DNA of 64,000 bases from Psychrobacter sp. FDAARGOS_221. GTDB taxonomy: Bacteria > Pseudomonadota > Gammaproteobacteria > Pseudomonadales > Moraxellaceae. The stretch is taken from NCBI RefSeq assembly GCF_002313155.2, contig NZ_NWFK02000001.1, forward strand, positions 620,001 through 684,000, written 5' to 3'. Each line of letters starts with the position of its first letter. Positions within the stretch are counted from its first letter, which is position 1. The notes beneath the pieces are model-generated. The model searched no databases, was not told the origin of the DNA, and saw nothing but the letters and a program-made list of their open reading frames with translations. The translations under genes and the position numbers were made by a program. Shown piece by piece: positions 18,755 to 28,686 of the stretch.

Positions 18755-19978
18755 ATGCAGCGTGCGACAACTCCTTTTATGACAGCATCTTCTAATAAAA
18801 AGCCGACTCATTCACATAAAAACAAACTGGCTTTGGCCCTACTGACTGCTGGTATGTTAAGCCTTACTGGTTGCCAAACCCTAAAAAACATCACCGGTGA
18901 TGATGACGCTGTGGCCAGTGCCAAAAAGTCAGATGCTCAATATTATGCGGATGCAGTAGAAGACATGGATAAAGGTCGCTACCTAAGAGCGATTGAACAG
19001 TTGACTGAGCTTCGTACCTTCTACCCTACTGGGCCTTATGCTGAGCAAGCTTTATTAGACTTGATGTATGCTCAGTTCCAGAACAAAGAGTATGAACTTG
19101 CGGTGACCAGCGCAGAAGAGTTTATCAAGCTATATCCACGTAACATCCAAGTAGACTATGCATACTATGTGCGCGGCGTTGCTAACATGCATGCCGGTAC
19201 CAGTGGCTTATTAAGCTTCGCTCGTTTAGAACAAGCGCATCGTGATACCTCTTATTACCGCTTAGCGTTTAACAACTTTCAGGAATTACTGGCGCGCTAT
19301 CCAACCAGTAGCTACGCCCCTGATGCCGCTCAGCGTCTGACTTACATTTATAACCAATTTGCAGAAAGTGAATTGGCTGCTGCACGCTGGTATATCAAGC
19401 GTGAAGCGTATGTGGCTGCTGCCAACCGTGCCAAATGGGTATTCCAATACTATCCATTAAGTGAACAGGTGCCAGAATCTATTGCTATCTTAGCCTTTAG
19501 TAACCAGCAATTGGGCTTAACGGACTTAGCTGAACAATACCGCACACTACTTCAGATCAACTATCCTGAGTGGTTAACCGATAATGGTAAAGTGAAGATC
19601 AGTAACAACCGTACCAGCAGTCTATTGAACCGTATTACTTATGGTAAATTAGGCCGTGCTCACAAAAATGCCGATGAAAATCCAAATCGTATGCCTAATT
19701 ATACCGGTGAAACCAAGCAGCAAGTGATTCAGCAAGCAGCGCAGCTTCAGTTGCCAGATGATAATTCAGGCGCTACTAATAGCAATATGCCTTCTTTGCC
19801 GACCAACCGTCGTGGTATTAACCTAGGCTTAGGCTTGCCAGAGCAAAACGTTTCAGGTCCACAGCAAACGGCGCCACAGCCTATCCAAAGAATCTCTAGT
19901 CCAAGAGACATGTACCCTGAAGACTATAATACGCCTCCACAGACCCCTTCAGATGCTGAAGCTGGTGAGACACCTTAG
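18755..19978 (+). CDS. bamD: Outer membrane assembly factor BamD, long form
   Basis: Lipoprotein subunit of the BAM complex that inserts beta-barrel proteins into the outer membrane. The signal peptide ends in the lipobox LTGC (Cys near residue 40). Five TPR-like repeats follow, with DAQYYADAVEDMDKGRYLRA and typical BamD text YPTGPYAEQALLDLMYAQF. The TPR part ends near residue 285. A roughly 120-residue Pro/Gln/Asn-rich tail extends beyond it, making 407 residues against 245 in E. coli. The ATG at 18755 has CGGAGA upstream. A second ATG eight codons later would also keep the signal peptide. Confidence 0.93.
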   Translation: MQRATTPFMTASSNKKPTHSHKNKLALALLTAGMLSLTGCQTLKNITGDDDAVASAKKSDAQYYADAVEDMDKGRYLRAIEQLTELRTFYPTGPYAEQALLDLMYAQFQNKEYELAVTSAEEFIKLYPRNIQVDYAYYVRGVANMHAGTSGLLSFARLEQAHRDTSYYRLAFNNFQELLARYPTSSYAPDAAQRLTYIYNQFAESELAAARWYIKREAYVAAANRAKWVFQYYPLSEQVPESIAILAFSNQQLGLTDLAEQYRTLLQINYPEWLTDNGKVKISNNRTSSLLNRITYGKLGRAHKNADENPNRMPNYTGETKQQVIQQAAQLQLPDDNSGATNSNMPSLPTNRRGINLGLGLPEQNVSGPQQTAPQPIQRISSPRDMYPEDYNTPPQTPSDAEAGETP

Positions 19979-20287
19979 TCTGTCTCACCTTGCAGCTTAA
20001 ACTGCGATGACGATTGGCATGATAGACTTTTAGCTTATTATAGCTTTTTAGCCTATTATTAGCAGTTTGCAATTGTCGTTGATTGGTGATATCTGCCCTC
20101 TTGTTTTTATCCTTTATCACGATATGATAATCATATCAACACATCGGATTAAAGTAAGAGGGTTCATTATTTGACGACTGTGTTTTTGGGTCCTATTTTG
20201 CCGTCTTGGTGTTTTAGTATTTATACTTTGTAATCAGTTGCATCAGCAGTTTCATAACCCCACTCTTAGCCTACTATTAAGTCCCCT
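19979..20287. other. Intergenic region bamD - dnaG
   Basis: 309 bp with no gene and no clear terminator. The rpsU gene that precedes dnaG in many gammaproteobacteria is not here. It must contain the dnaG promoter; no box pair is convincing. Confidence 0.35.
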
Positions 20288-22534
20288 ATGAGCATTCCAA
20301 ACCATACTCTTGATCAGCTCAATAGCCAAGCCGACTTGGTAGGGATTATTGGTAAGCACACTACCCTAAAAAGAGCCGGCAAAGAGTTTAAGGGTAACTG
20401 CCCTTTCCATGGCGAAAAGACCCCTTCTTTTTATGTCAATCCCCGCAAGAATGTGTATAACTGTTTTGGTTGTGGCGTCGGCGGTAATGCCATCAGCTTC
20501 CTACGTGACTATGAAAATTTAACCTTCATGGAAGCAGTGCAAGAGCTGTCACGACAGACAGGGATTGAAATTCCCAAAGAAGACACCCGTGAGCTTCAAT
20601 ACAAGCGCCATACTAAGCCTGCACAACCGCAGCAGCCTGCTAATAATCAACGCGCTCAAAATCAGACTCAAACCCATAATAAAGCCCAAAGCCAACCTCA
20701 AAACCAAGCCCAAAATCAGAATCCGGATCAAGGTCAATCGCAGACGCCAAATCAGCAAAATCAAACCACAAACACCGGCGTTAATATTGACAATACTGAC
20801 AATACCCCTAACTCAGTCAATCAAAGTACGTCAGCGCAATCGGACTCTGGACAGTTTGTGCCTGTAGATGAGGGCTACTATGATGGCTCAATGTATATCA
20901 GCGAATCAGACTATCTTGATACAGGCATGCCGCCTATCTGGTCAGATGCTGAGATAGACCCTAACTTTGATCCGTCTGCGCCTTACTTTGACCCCACAGG
21001 TGGCACTGCCGTTGATATTGCTCCTCAAGGGCCTCAAGAAGGTAACTTATATGACCTGCTGATTAATGTGGCTCAATTTTATCAGCATAACTTGTATAAC
21101 AACTCGTTGGCGCTTAGTTACTTTCAAGAACGCGGTTTATCAGATAAGACCATTCAAGAGTTTGGACTCGGTTATGCGCCGCGTGGATGGCAACATCTCG
21201 AAGAAGCCTTCCCTCATGATACCGAAGGCTTAAAAGCACTAGGCTTAGTCAGACGTTCTGAAAAAGGGCGTGATTATGACCTCCTAAGAGACCGAGTTAT
21301 TTTCCCGATTCGTGACAGTCAAGGACGGGTCATTGGATTTGCAGGCCGTGCACTCGATAACGAGGTTAAGCCTAAATATATCAACTCCAGCGACTCCCCT
21401 GTATTCCATAAACAGCACGTGTTATATGGCTATTACGAGTCACGCCAGCACCGTGCCAATGATTGGCTGGTAGTTGAAGGCTATATGGATGTCATTGCAT
21501 TATATCAAGCAGGCATCTATGGCGCTGTCGCCTCAATGGGTACCTCAATTAATGAGACCCAAATTGCGCGTCTGCTGCAGCTTAACCCCACTTTGACCTT
21601 ATGTTTTGATGGTGATGGTGCTGGTCAAAAAGCAGCTTGGCGCACTTTAGAAGTGGCACTGCCGGTGCTGAGTGATGACAAAGAACTGCGCTTTTTGTCA
21701 CTGCCTGGCGGACACGATCCCGATACCTATATTGCCATGCAGGGTGTTGATGCCATGCGTGAGCAGATTCAGCGCGCCATGCCATTGTCGCAATATGTAT
21801 TCGCTTATTTGAGCGAGCGCTACGACTTAACCACTGCTGAAGGCAAAGCTAAGTTGATGTCGCAGGTCCGACAATTAACCAACAATTTGCCCAAAGGCTC
21901 TAGCTTTAAGTATCTATTAAATAATGATATCTATCAAAAGTTGGGCGGCCGCAAAGGGCAAAAAAATGCGGCGCACGATGTCTTATTAAACTTCGACAGT
22001 GATTTGACCGTTAGCCGTCAGCTAGAACTGTGCTTATTATTTGCGCCCACTTTATTGCAGCCTGATCCGATTGAACGTCTGTGGGAAGAGTCCGGTGTAG
22101 CGGCAATTCGGCCCAATCGAAGTAAAAAGCATATGCAGCAACCGGTGCAACTGCCAGCCTTACCCAGCTGGCAAGATTTAAATAATCCAAGCTTATTACA
22201 GCTGGTGCAAGTCATTAAGCGTCTGTTGCCGTATCTGCCTAAAGATACCAATGCCGCGGCTCACTTTATTATGGCCAATCTACCCAGTCAGGTGCAGCAG
22301 ACTTTAGCCAAGCGTTGGTATTCGTTTTGGTCCAATCTTAATCAACGCGGTATCATTGATGTCGATGAGTTGGTTGATGATTTATTAGCTCAATTGATGC
22401 TACAAGCACTGTCGAAAAAAATATCACAGTCTCGCAGTGTGCTGATTACTGATCATCTAAATAAGCAGCGCCAAGCACTGGCCAATTGGCTCAAACAGCA
22501 ACAAGCTGAGCAGTCATCCAAACTTGACGCGTAG
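20288..22534 (+). CDS. dnaG: DNA primase DnaG with Gln/Asn-rich insertion
   Basis: Synthesises RNA primers at the replication fork. The zinc-binding domain has C38, H41, C59 and C62 (CPFH...CFGCG). The catalytic RNA-polymerase domain starts near residue 253 (NLYDLLINVAQFYQHNLY). The Toprim motifs are VVEGYMDVIALYQAG (about 393-407) and FDGDGAGQKAAW (about 439-450). A C-terminal helicase-binding domain follows. Between zinc and polymerase domains, residues about 105-250 form an unusual insertion. It begins as a Gln/Asn/Pro repeat tract and becomes acidic and Tyr-rich, raising the length to 748 (E. coli 581). It is upstream of rpoD, as in the macromolecular synthesis operon, but separated by 537 bp. 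Confidence 0.96.
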   Translation: MSIPNHTLDQLNSQADLVGIIGKHTTLKRAGKEFKGNCPFHGEKTPSFYVNPRKNVYNCFGCGVGGNAISFLRDYENLTFMEAVQELSRQTGIEIPKEDTRELQYKRHTKPAQPQQPANNQRAQNQTQTHNKAQSQPQNQAQNQNPDQGQSQTPNQQNQTTNTGVNIDNTDNTPNSVNQSTSAQSDSGQFVPVDEGYYDGSMYISESDYLDTGMPPIWSDAEIDPNFDPSAPYFDPTGGTAVDIAPQGPQEGNLYDLLINVAQFYQHNLYNNSLALSYFQERGLSDKTIQEFGLGYAPRGWQHLEEAFPHDTEGLKALGLVRRSEKGRDYDLLRDRVIFPIRDSQGRVIGFAGRALDNEVKPKYINSSDSPVFHKQHVLYGYYESRQHRANDWLVVEGYMDVIALYQAGIYGAVASMGTSINETQIARLLQLNPTLTLCFDGDGAGQKAAWRTLEVALPVLSDDKELRFLSLPGGHDPDTYIAMQGVDAMREQIQRAMPLSQYVFAYLSERYDLTTAEGKAKLMSQVRQLTNNLPKGSSFKYLLNNDIYQKLGGRKGQKNAAHDVLLNFDSDLTVSRQLELCLLFAPTLLQPDPIERLWEESGVAAIRPNRSKKHMQQPVQLPALPSWQDLNNPSLLQLVQVIKRLLPYLPKDTNAAAHFIMANLPSQVQQTLAKRWYSFWSNLNQRGIIDVDELVDDLLAQLMLQALSKKISQSRSVLITDHLNKQRQALANWLKQQQAEQSSKLDA

Positions 22535-23071
22535 TTTTTATTGCTAGTTGCTATTGCCTAATTCCTAGTATTGGCAAACGCTATTATTGATAAATCCTAT
22601 TCAAAGAAAATTACCAGTGTTTATCAATCAGCCGTTAATCAGCCGTTAATAAGCAGTTTATAACACATTGCTAAAAATATTAGGGCCATCAGTAAAGCGT
22701 CATAAATAAGTTTTACCATTGATATACAGCCAAGGGCTTTAAATAAAGCGCTTAGCCCCCATATATATTATATTCGCAGGTAGTATTTACTTGAGTCTTG
22801 TCTCTTACAAAGTCAGTATCCATGTTTTTTAACCGTTCAGATGTAACGGTAACGTGCGAATCTACTGGCGTAATTGCGGTGCTATTTTTGATATTATGCT
22901 ATAATATCAGACTCGTTTTTTAAATTTTTGGCAGCAGATATAGTTGCTCAACCTAATGTCACTAGCTTTTGCAAAAAACTAAAACAATAAGACAACCATC
23001 TGGCCAATGAAAAACCAAATGCACCCCTCACTCTACCTTTAACCCACATCTTCTATTGCAAGCGAGATATT
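22535..23071. other. Intergenic region dnaG - rpoD
   Basis: About 540 bp without a gene. It holds a tandem direct repeat of AATCAGCCGTT (22626-22647) and the likely rpoD promoter (see separate entry). The long gap suggests that rpoD is transcribed mainly from its own promoter. Confidence 0.45.
22890..22908 (+). promoter_or_regulatory. Extended -10 promoter inside an 8-bp palindrome, upstream of rpoD
   Basis: GATATTAT-gct-ATAATATC is a perfect inverted repeat. It contains TGCTATAAT, an extended -10 (TGnTATAAT) at 22897-22905. No good -35 is seen at 17 bp, consistent with an extended -10 promoter. It lies about 165 bp upstream of the rpoD start. Confidence 0.5.
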
Positions 23072-24943
23072 ATGACCGATAAGGCAGCCTCTCAATCTAC
23101 CTCTCAACTAGCCACCCTCATCCAGATGGGTAAAGAGCAAGGCTATTTGACTTATGCTGAGGTGAACGACCAACTTCCCGCCTCTATTACCGAAAGCGAC
23201 CAAATCGAAGACATCGTCCAAATGCTTACGGATGTTGGTATTAAAATATTTGAATCTGCACCGGATGCAGATGATATCTTGATGAACGATGAAGCCAATG
23301 ACGATGACATGGCAACTGACGAAGCTGCTGCTGTATTGGCAGCGGTAGAGACTGAGCCTGGTCGCACCACGGACCCTGTACGTATGTATATGCGTGAAAT
23401 GGGTACGGTTGACCTATTGACCCGTGAAGGCGAGATTGTGATCGCCAAGCGTATCGAAGAAGGTATCCGTGATGTCCAGCATGCGATGGCTTACTGGCCA
23501 GGTACCGTACAGTTTATTCTTGATGAATATGACTTGGTTGAAGCGGGTGAAAAAAAGCTATCTGACGTGATTACTGGGTTTTTAGATCCAGAAGAGCAAG
23601 AAGCGGCTCTTGATGAGGAAGAAGAAGAAAAAATTCCAGTCATCACTAGCAAAACCAAAGCTAAAGACATCGATGATGATGAAGACGAAGATGATGCTGA
23701 GGACGAGGAAGAAGCCGAAGAAAGCGGCGGCCTTGACCCAGAAATCGTACGCCAACGTATCGAAGAGATTCGTGAATTATTTGCCACTGCCAAGCAAGCA
23801 CTTGATGATTATGGCCGTGGTAGCGTTCAAGCAGAAGAAGCGTATGCTCAGCTAGCAGATCGCTTTATGCTATTAAAGCTAAACAACCGCATGTCAGACA
23901 ACGTGATGGCCATCATGCATGATGTGTATGACGACGTGCGTAAGCAAGAGCGTCAAATCATGCGCTTGGTATTGCGCCGCGGTAAAATGCCTCGTTCAGA
24001 ATTCCGTAAGACCTTCCCAAGCAACGAAACCAACGTTGATTGGTTGACCGATCGACTTAAGGGTAATCCTAAGTTTGCTGATAGCTTAGCCAAAGTGGTT
24101 GACGACGTGGTTGTGCTTCAGCGCCGTATCCGTGACCATGAAGATAAGCTGGGCATGGAAATCACTGAGATGAAAGAAGTGGCTCGCCGTATGGCCATTG
24201 GTGAAGCTAAAGCGCGCCGTGCCAAAAAAGAAATGGTTGAAGCCAACTTACGTCTGGTAATCTCTATCGCTAAAAAATATACCAACCGTGGCCTTCAGTT
24301 CTTGGACTTGATTCAAGAAGGTAACATTGGCCTAATGAAAGCGGTTGATAAATTCGAATACCGCCGTGGTTATAAGTTCTCAACTTATGCAACATGGTGG
24401 ATTCGCCAGGCAATCACCCGTTCGATTGCTGACCAAGCCCGCACCATTCGTATTCCTGTGCATATGATTGAGACCATAAACAAAATAAACCGTGTCTCTC
24501 GTCAGTTGCTACAAGAAATGGGCCGTGAACCAACACCAGAAGAGCTAGGCGAACGTTTAGAGATGGACGAAGTTAAGGTTCGTAAGGTATTAAAAATTGC
24601 CAAAGAGCCTATCTCTATGGAAACCCCAATCGGTGATGATGAAGATTCGCATCTGGGCGACTTTATTGAAGACCAGACCATCTCAAGCCCAGTGGAAGAT
24701 GCCACAGCGGCCGGTCTTCAAGAAGCCACACGTGATGTGTTAGGCAACTTAACTGAGCGTGAAGCGAAAGTATTGCGTATGCGCTTTGGTATTGATATGC
24801 CAACCGATCACACCTTAGAAGAAGTTGGTAAACAGTTTGATGTAACGCGTGAACGTATTCGTCAGATTGAGGCAAAAGCTTTGCGTAAGCTGCGCCACCC
24901 TTCTCGCTCTGAGCATCTACGTTCGTTCTTAGAAAACGATTAA
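23072..24943 (+). CDS. rpoD: RNA polymerase sigma factor RpoD (sigma-70)
   Basis: Primary sigma factor of 623 residues. Region 1.1 is at the N-terminus and region 1.2 near [22 protein letters not shown] strongly acidic non-conserved linker lies at about 175-225 ([23 protein letters not shown]). Region 2 follows from about residue 390 ([40 protein letters not shown]). Region 4 ends in the helix-turn-helix [20 protein letters not shown]. Complete, with the expected C-terminus LRSFLEND. A strong terminator follows. Confidence 0.98.
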   Translation: MTDKAASQSTSQLATLIQMGKEQGYLTYAEVNDQLPASITESDQIEDIVQMLTDVGIKIFESAPDADDILMNDEANDDDMATDEAAAVLAAVETEPGRTTDPVRMYMREMGTVDLLTREGEIVIAKRIEEGIRDVQHAMAYWPGTVQFILDEYDLVEAGEKKLSDVITGFLDPEEQEAALDEEEEEKIPVITSKTKAKDIDDDEDEDDAEDEEEAEESGGLDPEIVRQRIEEIRELFATAKQALDDYGRGSVQAEEAYAQLADRFMLLKLNNRMSDNVMAIMHDVYDDVRKQERQIMRLVLRRGKMPRSEFRKTFPSNETNVDWLTDRLKGNPKFADSLAKVVDDVVVLQRRIRDHEDKLGMEITEMKEVARRMAIGEAKARRAKKEMVEANLRLVISIAKKYTNRGLQFLDLIQEGNIGLMKAVDKFEYRRGYKFSTYATWWIRQAITRSIADQARTIRIPVHMIETINKINRVSRQLLQEMGREPTPEELGERLEMDEVKVRKVLKIAKEPISMETPIGDDEDSHLGDFIEDQTISSPVEDATAAGLQEATRDVLGNLTEREAKVLRMRFGIDMPTDHTLEEVGKQFDVTRERIRQIEAKALRKLRHPSRSEHLRSFLEND

Positions 24944-24972
24944 TCTTCAATTAAGATTAATCGTTAGATATG

Positions 24973-25004
24973 AAAAAAGCTGGGAGACATCTCTCAGCTT
25001 TTTT
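24973..25004 (+). terminator. Rho-independent terminator of rpoD
   Basis: A 14-pair stem, AAAAAAGCTGGGAG with CTCTCAGCTTTTTT (one G-T pair), a 4-base loop, and T run. It begins 30 bp after the rpoD stop. Confidence 0.88.
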
Positions 25005-25127
25005 TATGGCCAGCATTTCAGCTAACTTATAGCACTCACAACAGGCAAAGCCAGTGACTTTAATAACCGTTTTATTGGCTATATCTTTAGTTTTTATGCT
25101 ATAAAAACACCCAAAAGAGCAGTTAGG

Positions 25128-25160
25128 CCCCCTTTCTCAAAGGGGGATTTAGGGGGGATT
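25128..25160. repeat. Short palindromic element, CCCCCTTT/AAAGGGGG
   Basis: CCCCCTTT-ctc-AAAGGGGG is a perfect 8-bp hairpin, immediately followed by ATTTAGGGGGGATT. Its composition stands out sharply against the AT-rich spacer. It resembles dispersed short palindromic elements that I recall seeing in several bacterial genomes. Only one copy is present in this window. Confidence 0.5.
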
Positions 25161-25262
25161 CTAGCTATTGAAAATCACCCCTAGCGATACTCGATATACT
25201 TGAAGTTTCAACTTAATAACCCCATATAGGTGCCATAGCAAAATAAACATACCGGAGATAAT

Positions 25263-25610
25263 ATGGCTAACAATAACAAAAACATCGACCTAACTCGTGA
25301 CTTGACCTTATACAGCGATCCATTTGCTAAAAAAACAGACATTCAAAATCCAAGCCTTTGGTCATTCCCAATGGATTATCCAATGAGCATCATTGGTCAT
25401 GAAGGTGAGCATGATAGCTTGGTCAACGAAGTCAAATTGATTTTGGGTACCCACTTCCCTGATTTTGATCATGAAACCATCAAGGTCAAAAAATCAAGCA
25501 CAGGTCGCTTTAGCTCAGTACGTGTTAAGCTTTATTTTACCAAAGCAGAAGAAGTGAACGATCTGTATGCGGCATTGGATAAAGCAAAAACAGTACGTAC
25601 AGTGGTTTAA
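25263..25610 (+). CDS. YbeD/DUF493 family protein
   Basis: Small cytosolic protein of 115 residues of the DUF493 (YbeD-like) family, an ACT-like alpha/beta fold. Supporting text is LWSFPMDYPMSIIGHEGE, the conserved start of the domain, and later KVKKSSTGRFSSVRVKLYF. The family is often found near lipoate metabolism genes, but none is adjacent here. The ATG at 25263 follows GGAG. It has its own terminator downstream. Biochemical role unknown. Confidence 0.85.
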   Translation: MANNNKNIDLTRDLTLYSDPFAKKTDIQNPSLWSFPMDYPMSIIGHEGEHDSLVNEVKLILGTHFPDFDHETIKVKKSSTGRFSSVRVKLYFTKAEEVNDLYAALDKAKTVRTVV

Positions 25611-25656
25611 TAGCTTACCCAGCTAGCACAATCCAACCAACGTGCCCTATACACTC

Positions 25657-25687
25657 AAAAAGCAAAAGAGTCTCTCTTTTGCTTTTT
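25657..25687 (+). terminator. Rho-independent terminator of the ybeD-like gene
   Basis: A perfect 14-bp stem, AAAAAGCAAAAGAG with CTCTTTTGCTTTTT, a 3-base loop, and T-rich tail, 46 bp after the stop. Confidence 0.88.
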
Positions 25688-26172
25688 GTTTTGCTATAAG
25701 GTTAAGGCTTTTAAGTTAAAAAAGTACAGCACTTTAAAGCATTCAATAAATCAACGGACAAAACCCCAAACTATAAAAGTAGACCTACAATAATTCAGGC
25801 ATAAAATCAGACAACATAACTTTTAATAATGGCTAGTGTTCGCTTTATTGAAATTATTTTCTAATCGACTTTGATGGTTGATTTTTACCCACTTTTACGG
25901 AACAAATTTATCACGCCTATTAAGCTGAATATATTTTTTGCTTTTTAGCCACATCGTGAAAATAGTTTAACCATGACCCCCTCGTTTACAAATTTTTAAA
26001 AATCACTATTTATGCCTATTATTTTATTCCCCTACTTTGGGAAACCGTCGCTAAGCAACAGCCATTCTGAGGTTGCTAAAAGTCAATGATTTTTTGCGAC
26101 CAAAGCATATGCTCAAATCAGCGAACTTGAACTAATACACCGGCGTTTGTCAAGATAGAAAAACAAAAAGTT
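25688..26172. other. Gene-free region upstream of nrdA
   Basis: About 480 AT-rich bases between the ybeD terminator and the nrdA regulatory boxes. No gene or RNA recognised. Confidence 0.35.
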
Positions 26173-26220
26173 TTCCTTTATATTGTGTCTACAACAACAC
26201 ATTAGCCCTATATGTTGTGT
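26173..26220 (+). promoter_or_regulatory. Pair of NrdR boxes upstream of nrdA
   Basis: Two sites resembling the NrdR consensus ACACWATATATWGTGT. The distal site (26173-26188) matches mainly in its right half (ATATTGTGT). The proximal site (26205-26220, GCCCTATATGTTGTGT) matches 13 of 16 positions. Their starts are 32 bp apart, about three helical turns, the spacing typical of NrdR box pairs. They lie 95-143 bp before the nrdA start. NrdR, an ATP-cone repressor, should control nrdA from here. Confidence 0.75.
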
Positions 26221-26315
26221 TTGTGCTAATATACTGCCACAACACTCATCAGGGGCTATTTTGTTTGCATCTGAGGCTTTTACTCTCAATATCGTAATAA
26301 CTAGCGGAGACAGCA

Positions 26316-28595
26316 ATGACAAATATGGATAAATTAAAAGTAACAAAAAGAGATGGCCGCTTAGAGCCAATCGATTTAGATAAAATCCATAAGGTTATTA
26401 CTTGGGCTGCTGAAGGGCTAGATAATGTGTCTGTCTCACAAGTTGAGTTAAAGTCACACATCCAATTTTATGATGGTATTAAAACCCGTGATATTCACGA
26501 AACCATCATCAAATCTGCTGCCGACCTTATTTCTGAAGATACCCCAGACTATCAATATTTGGCTGCGCGTTTGGCCATTTTCCACTTACGCAAGATTGCG
26601 TACAATCAATTTGAGCCGCCTCATCTGTATGACCACGTCAAAAACCTAACAGATTTAGGCAAATATGATCAGCACATCTTACAAGACTACTCTCGTGAAG
26701 AGTTTGATGAATTAAATGATTATATCGACCACTGGCGTGATATGAATCTTGCCTATGCTGCTGCAGAGCAAATGGCGGGCAAATACTTGGTTCAAGACCG
26801 TGTTACCAAGACCGTTTATGAAAGCCCACAGTTCCTATACATGTTAGTGGGCATGTGTCTGTTCGCCTCCTATGACAAATCTGAGCGCATGCATTACGTT
26901 AAGCGCTTCTATGACGCAGCGTCTACCTTTAAGATCTCATTGCCAACGCCAATCATGTCAGGCGTACGTACCCCATCACGTCAGTTTAGCTCGTGCGTAT
27001 TAATCGAGTGTGGTGATAGCTTAGACTCAATTAACGCCACGACCAGCGCCATCGTACGCTACGTATCACAGCGTGCTGGTATCGGTATCAATGCCGGTAA
27101 TATCCGTGCATTAGGTAGCCCAATCCGTGGCGGTGAAGCACAGCATACTGGTTGTATCCCATTCTACAAACTGTTCCAAACAGCGGTAAAATGCTGCTCA
27201 CAAGGCGGCGTACGTGGCGGCGCAGCAACCTTATTCTACCCATTGTGGCACTTAGAAGTTGAATCATTATTGGTTCTGAAAAACAACCGCGGCGTTGAAG
27301 ACAACCGTGTACGCCATATGGACTATGGTGTGCAAATCAACCGTACGCTATATACTCGATTGATTAAAGGTCAGGATATTGCCCTATTCTCACCATCAGA
27401 CGTACCAGGCTTATATGAGGCTTTCTTCGCTGATCAAGATAAGTTTGATGAGCTGTATCACAAGTACGAGCAAGATGAAAACATCCGCAAACGTCATGTC
27501 CCAGCCGCTGAGCTGTTTAGCTTGATGATGCAAGAACGTGCCAGCACTGGTCGTATCTACATCCAAAACGTTGACCACTGTAATACGCACAGTGCATTCG
27601 ATCCAAGCGTTGCACCGATTCGTCAGTCGAACCTGTGTATGGAAATCACCTTGCCAACTAAGCCATTAGACAACATCAATGACGAAACTGGTGAAATTGC
27701 GCTGTGTACACTGTCAGCAGTTAACCTAGGTGAAGTAGAAAACTTAGACGATATCGAAGAGCCAGCAGAGCTGATTGTACGTGCGTTAGATGCGCTACTA
27801 GACTACCAGGACTACCCAGTGAAAGCCGCTGAAAATGGTAGTATGCGCCGCCGTACACTGGGTGTGGGTGTCATCAACTATGCTTATTACTTGGCCAAAA
27901 ATGGCGCAAGATACTCAGACGGCTCAGCACTGGGCTTAACGCACCAGACGTTTGAAGCGCTACAGTACTACTTACTGAAAGCGTCTAACAAACTGGCGAA
28001 AGAAAAAGGCGCGTGCCCAGCGTTTGAAGAGACCACTTACGCCCAAGGCATCTTACCGATCGATACTTACAAGACTGATTTAGATCAGGTATGCAATGAG
28101 CCACTACAGTTAGATTGGGAAGCGCTACGCAGCGAAATCAAAGCACACGGCCTGCGCAACTCTACCCTATCTGCTCTAATGCCATCTGAAACTTCAAGTC
28201 AGATTGCTAACGCCACTAACGGCATTGAGCCACCACGCGGCTTAGTATCGGTTAAAGCATCTAAAGACGGTATCTTAAAGCAAGTGGTACCTGATATCTT
28301 AAACCTAAGAGATCAGTACGAGCTGTTATGGCAAATGCCAAACAACGATGGTTACTTAAAGCTGGTTGCAGTGATGCAGAAGTTTATCGATCAAAGTATC
28401 TCTGCCAATACCAATTATGACCCAACTCGCTTTGAAGGCAGCCGTGTCCCAATGAAAGTGTTGTTAAAAGACCTATTAACTGCCTATAAGCTTGGCGTTA
28501 AGACGCTTTACTACCACAACACTCGTGACGGTGCTAACGACGCTCAAGCCGATATGGTTGATGATGCGTGTGCCAGCGGTGCTTGTAAGCTTTAA
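26316..28595 (+). CDS. nrdA: Class Ia ribonucleoside-diphosphate reductase, alpha subunit
   Basis: Catalytic and allosteric subunit that reduces ribonucleoside diphosphates to deoxy forms, working with NrdB. The 759 residues start with an ATP-cone (LKVTKRDGRLEPIDLDKIHK). The redox-active Cys is in FSSCVLIECGD. The radical-site segment NLCMEITLPT has the catalytic Cys and Glu, and LCTLSAVNL holds the partner Cys. The C-terminus DDACASGACKL supplies the CxxxxC shuttle pair. The start has GGAGA upstream. Unusually, nrdB is 9.4 kb downstream, and a terminator closes the nrdA transcript. Confidence 0.97.
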   Translation: MTNMDKLKVTKRDGRLEPIDLDKIHKVITWAAEGLDNVSVSQVELKSHIQFYDGIKTRDIHETIIKSAADLISEDTPDYQYLAARLAIFHLRKIAYNQFEPPHLYDHVKNLTDLGKYDQHILQDYSREEFDELNDYIDHWRDMNLAYAAAEQMAGKYLVQDRVTKTVYESPQFLYMLVGMCLFASYDKSERMHYVKRFYDAASTFKISLPTPIMSGVRTPSRQFSSCVLIECGDSLDSINATTSAIVRYVSQRAGIGINAGNIRALGSPIRGGEAQHTGCIPFYKLFQTAVKCCSQGGVRGGAATLFYPLWHLEVESLLVLKNNRGVEDNRVRHMDYGVQINRTLYTRLIKGQDIALFSPSDVPGLYEAFFADQDKFDELYHKYEQDENIRKRHVPAAELFSLMMQERASTGRIYIQNVDHCNTHSAFDPSVAPIRQSNLCMEITLPTKPLDNINDETGEIALCTLSAVNLGEVENLDDIEEPAELIVRALDALLDYQDYPVKAAENGSMRRRTLGVGVINYAYYLAKNGARYSDGSALGLTHQTFEALQYYLLKASNKLAKEKGACPAFEETTYAQGILPIDTYKTDLDQVCNEPLQLDWEALRSEIKAHGLRNSTLSALMPSETSSQIANATNGIEPPRGLVSVKASKDGILKQVVPDILNLRDQYELLWQMPNNDGYLKLVAVMQKFIDQSISANTNYDPTRFEGSRVPMKVLLKDLLTAYKLGVKTLYYHNTRDGANDAQADMVDDACASGACKL

Positions 28596-28632
28596 TCTGT
28601 AAAGTAGAATCTTTCTAAAGCAACACCTGATT

Positions 28633-28686
28633 AAAAAACCTCTCTGCATCTTCCCTTTTTAAGGGAATGATTCAGAGAGGTTTTTT
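28633..28686 (+). terminator. Rho-independent terminator of nrdA
   Basis: The outer stem AAAAAACCTCTCTG/CAGAGAGGTTTTTT is a perfect 14 bp. The enclosed arm has an extra TTCCC/GGGAA helix. A T run follows. It ends the nrdA transcript before nrdB could be reached. Confidence 0.88.
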
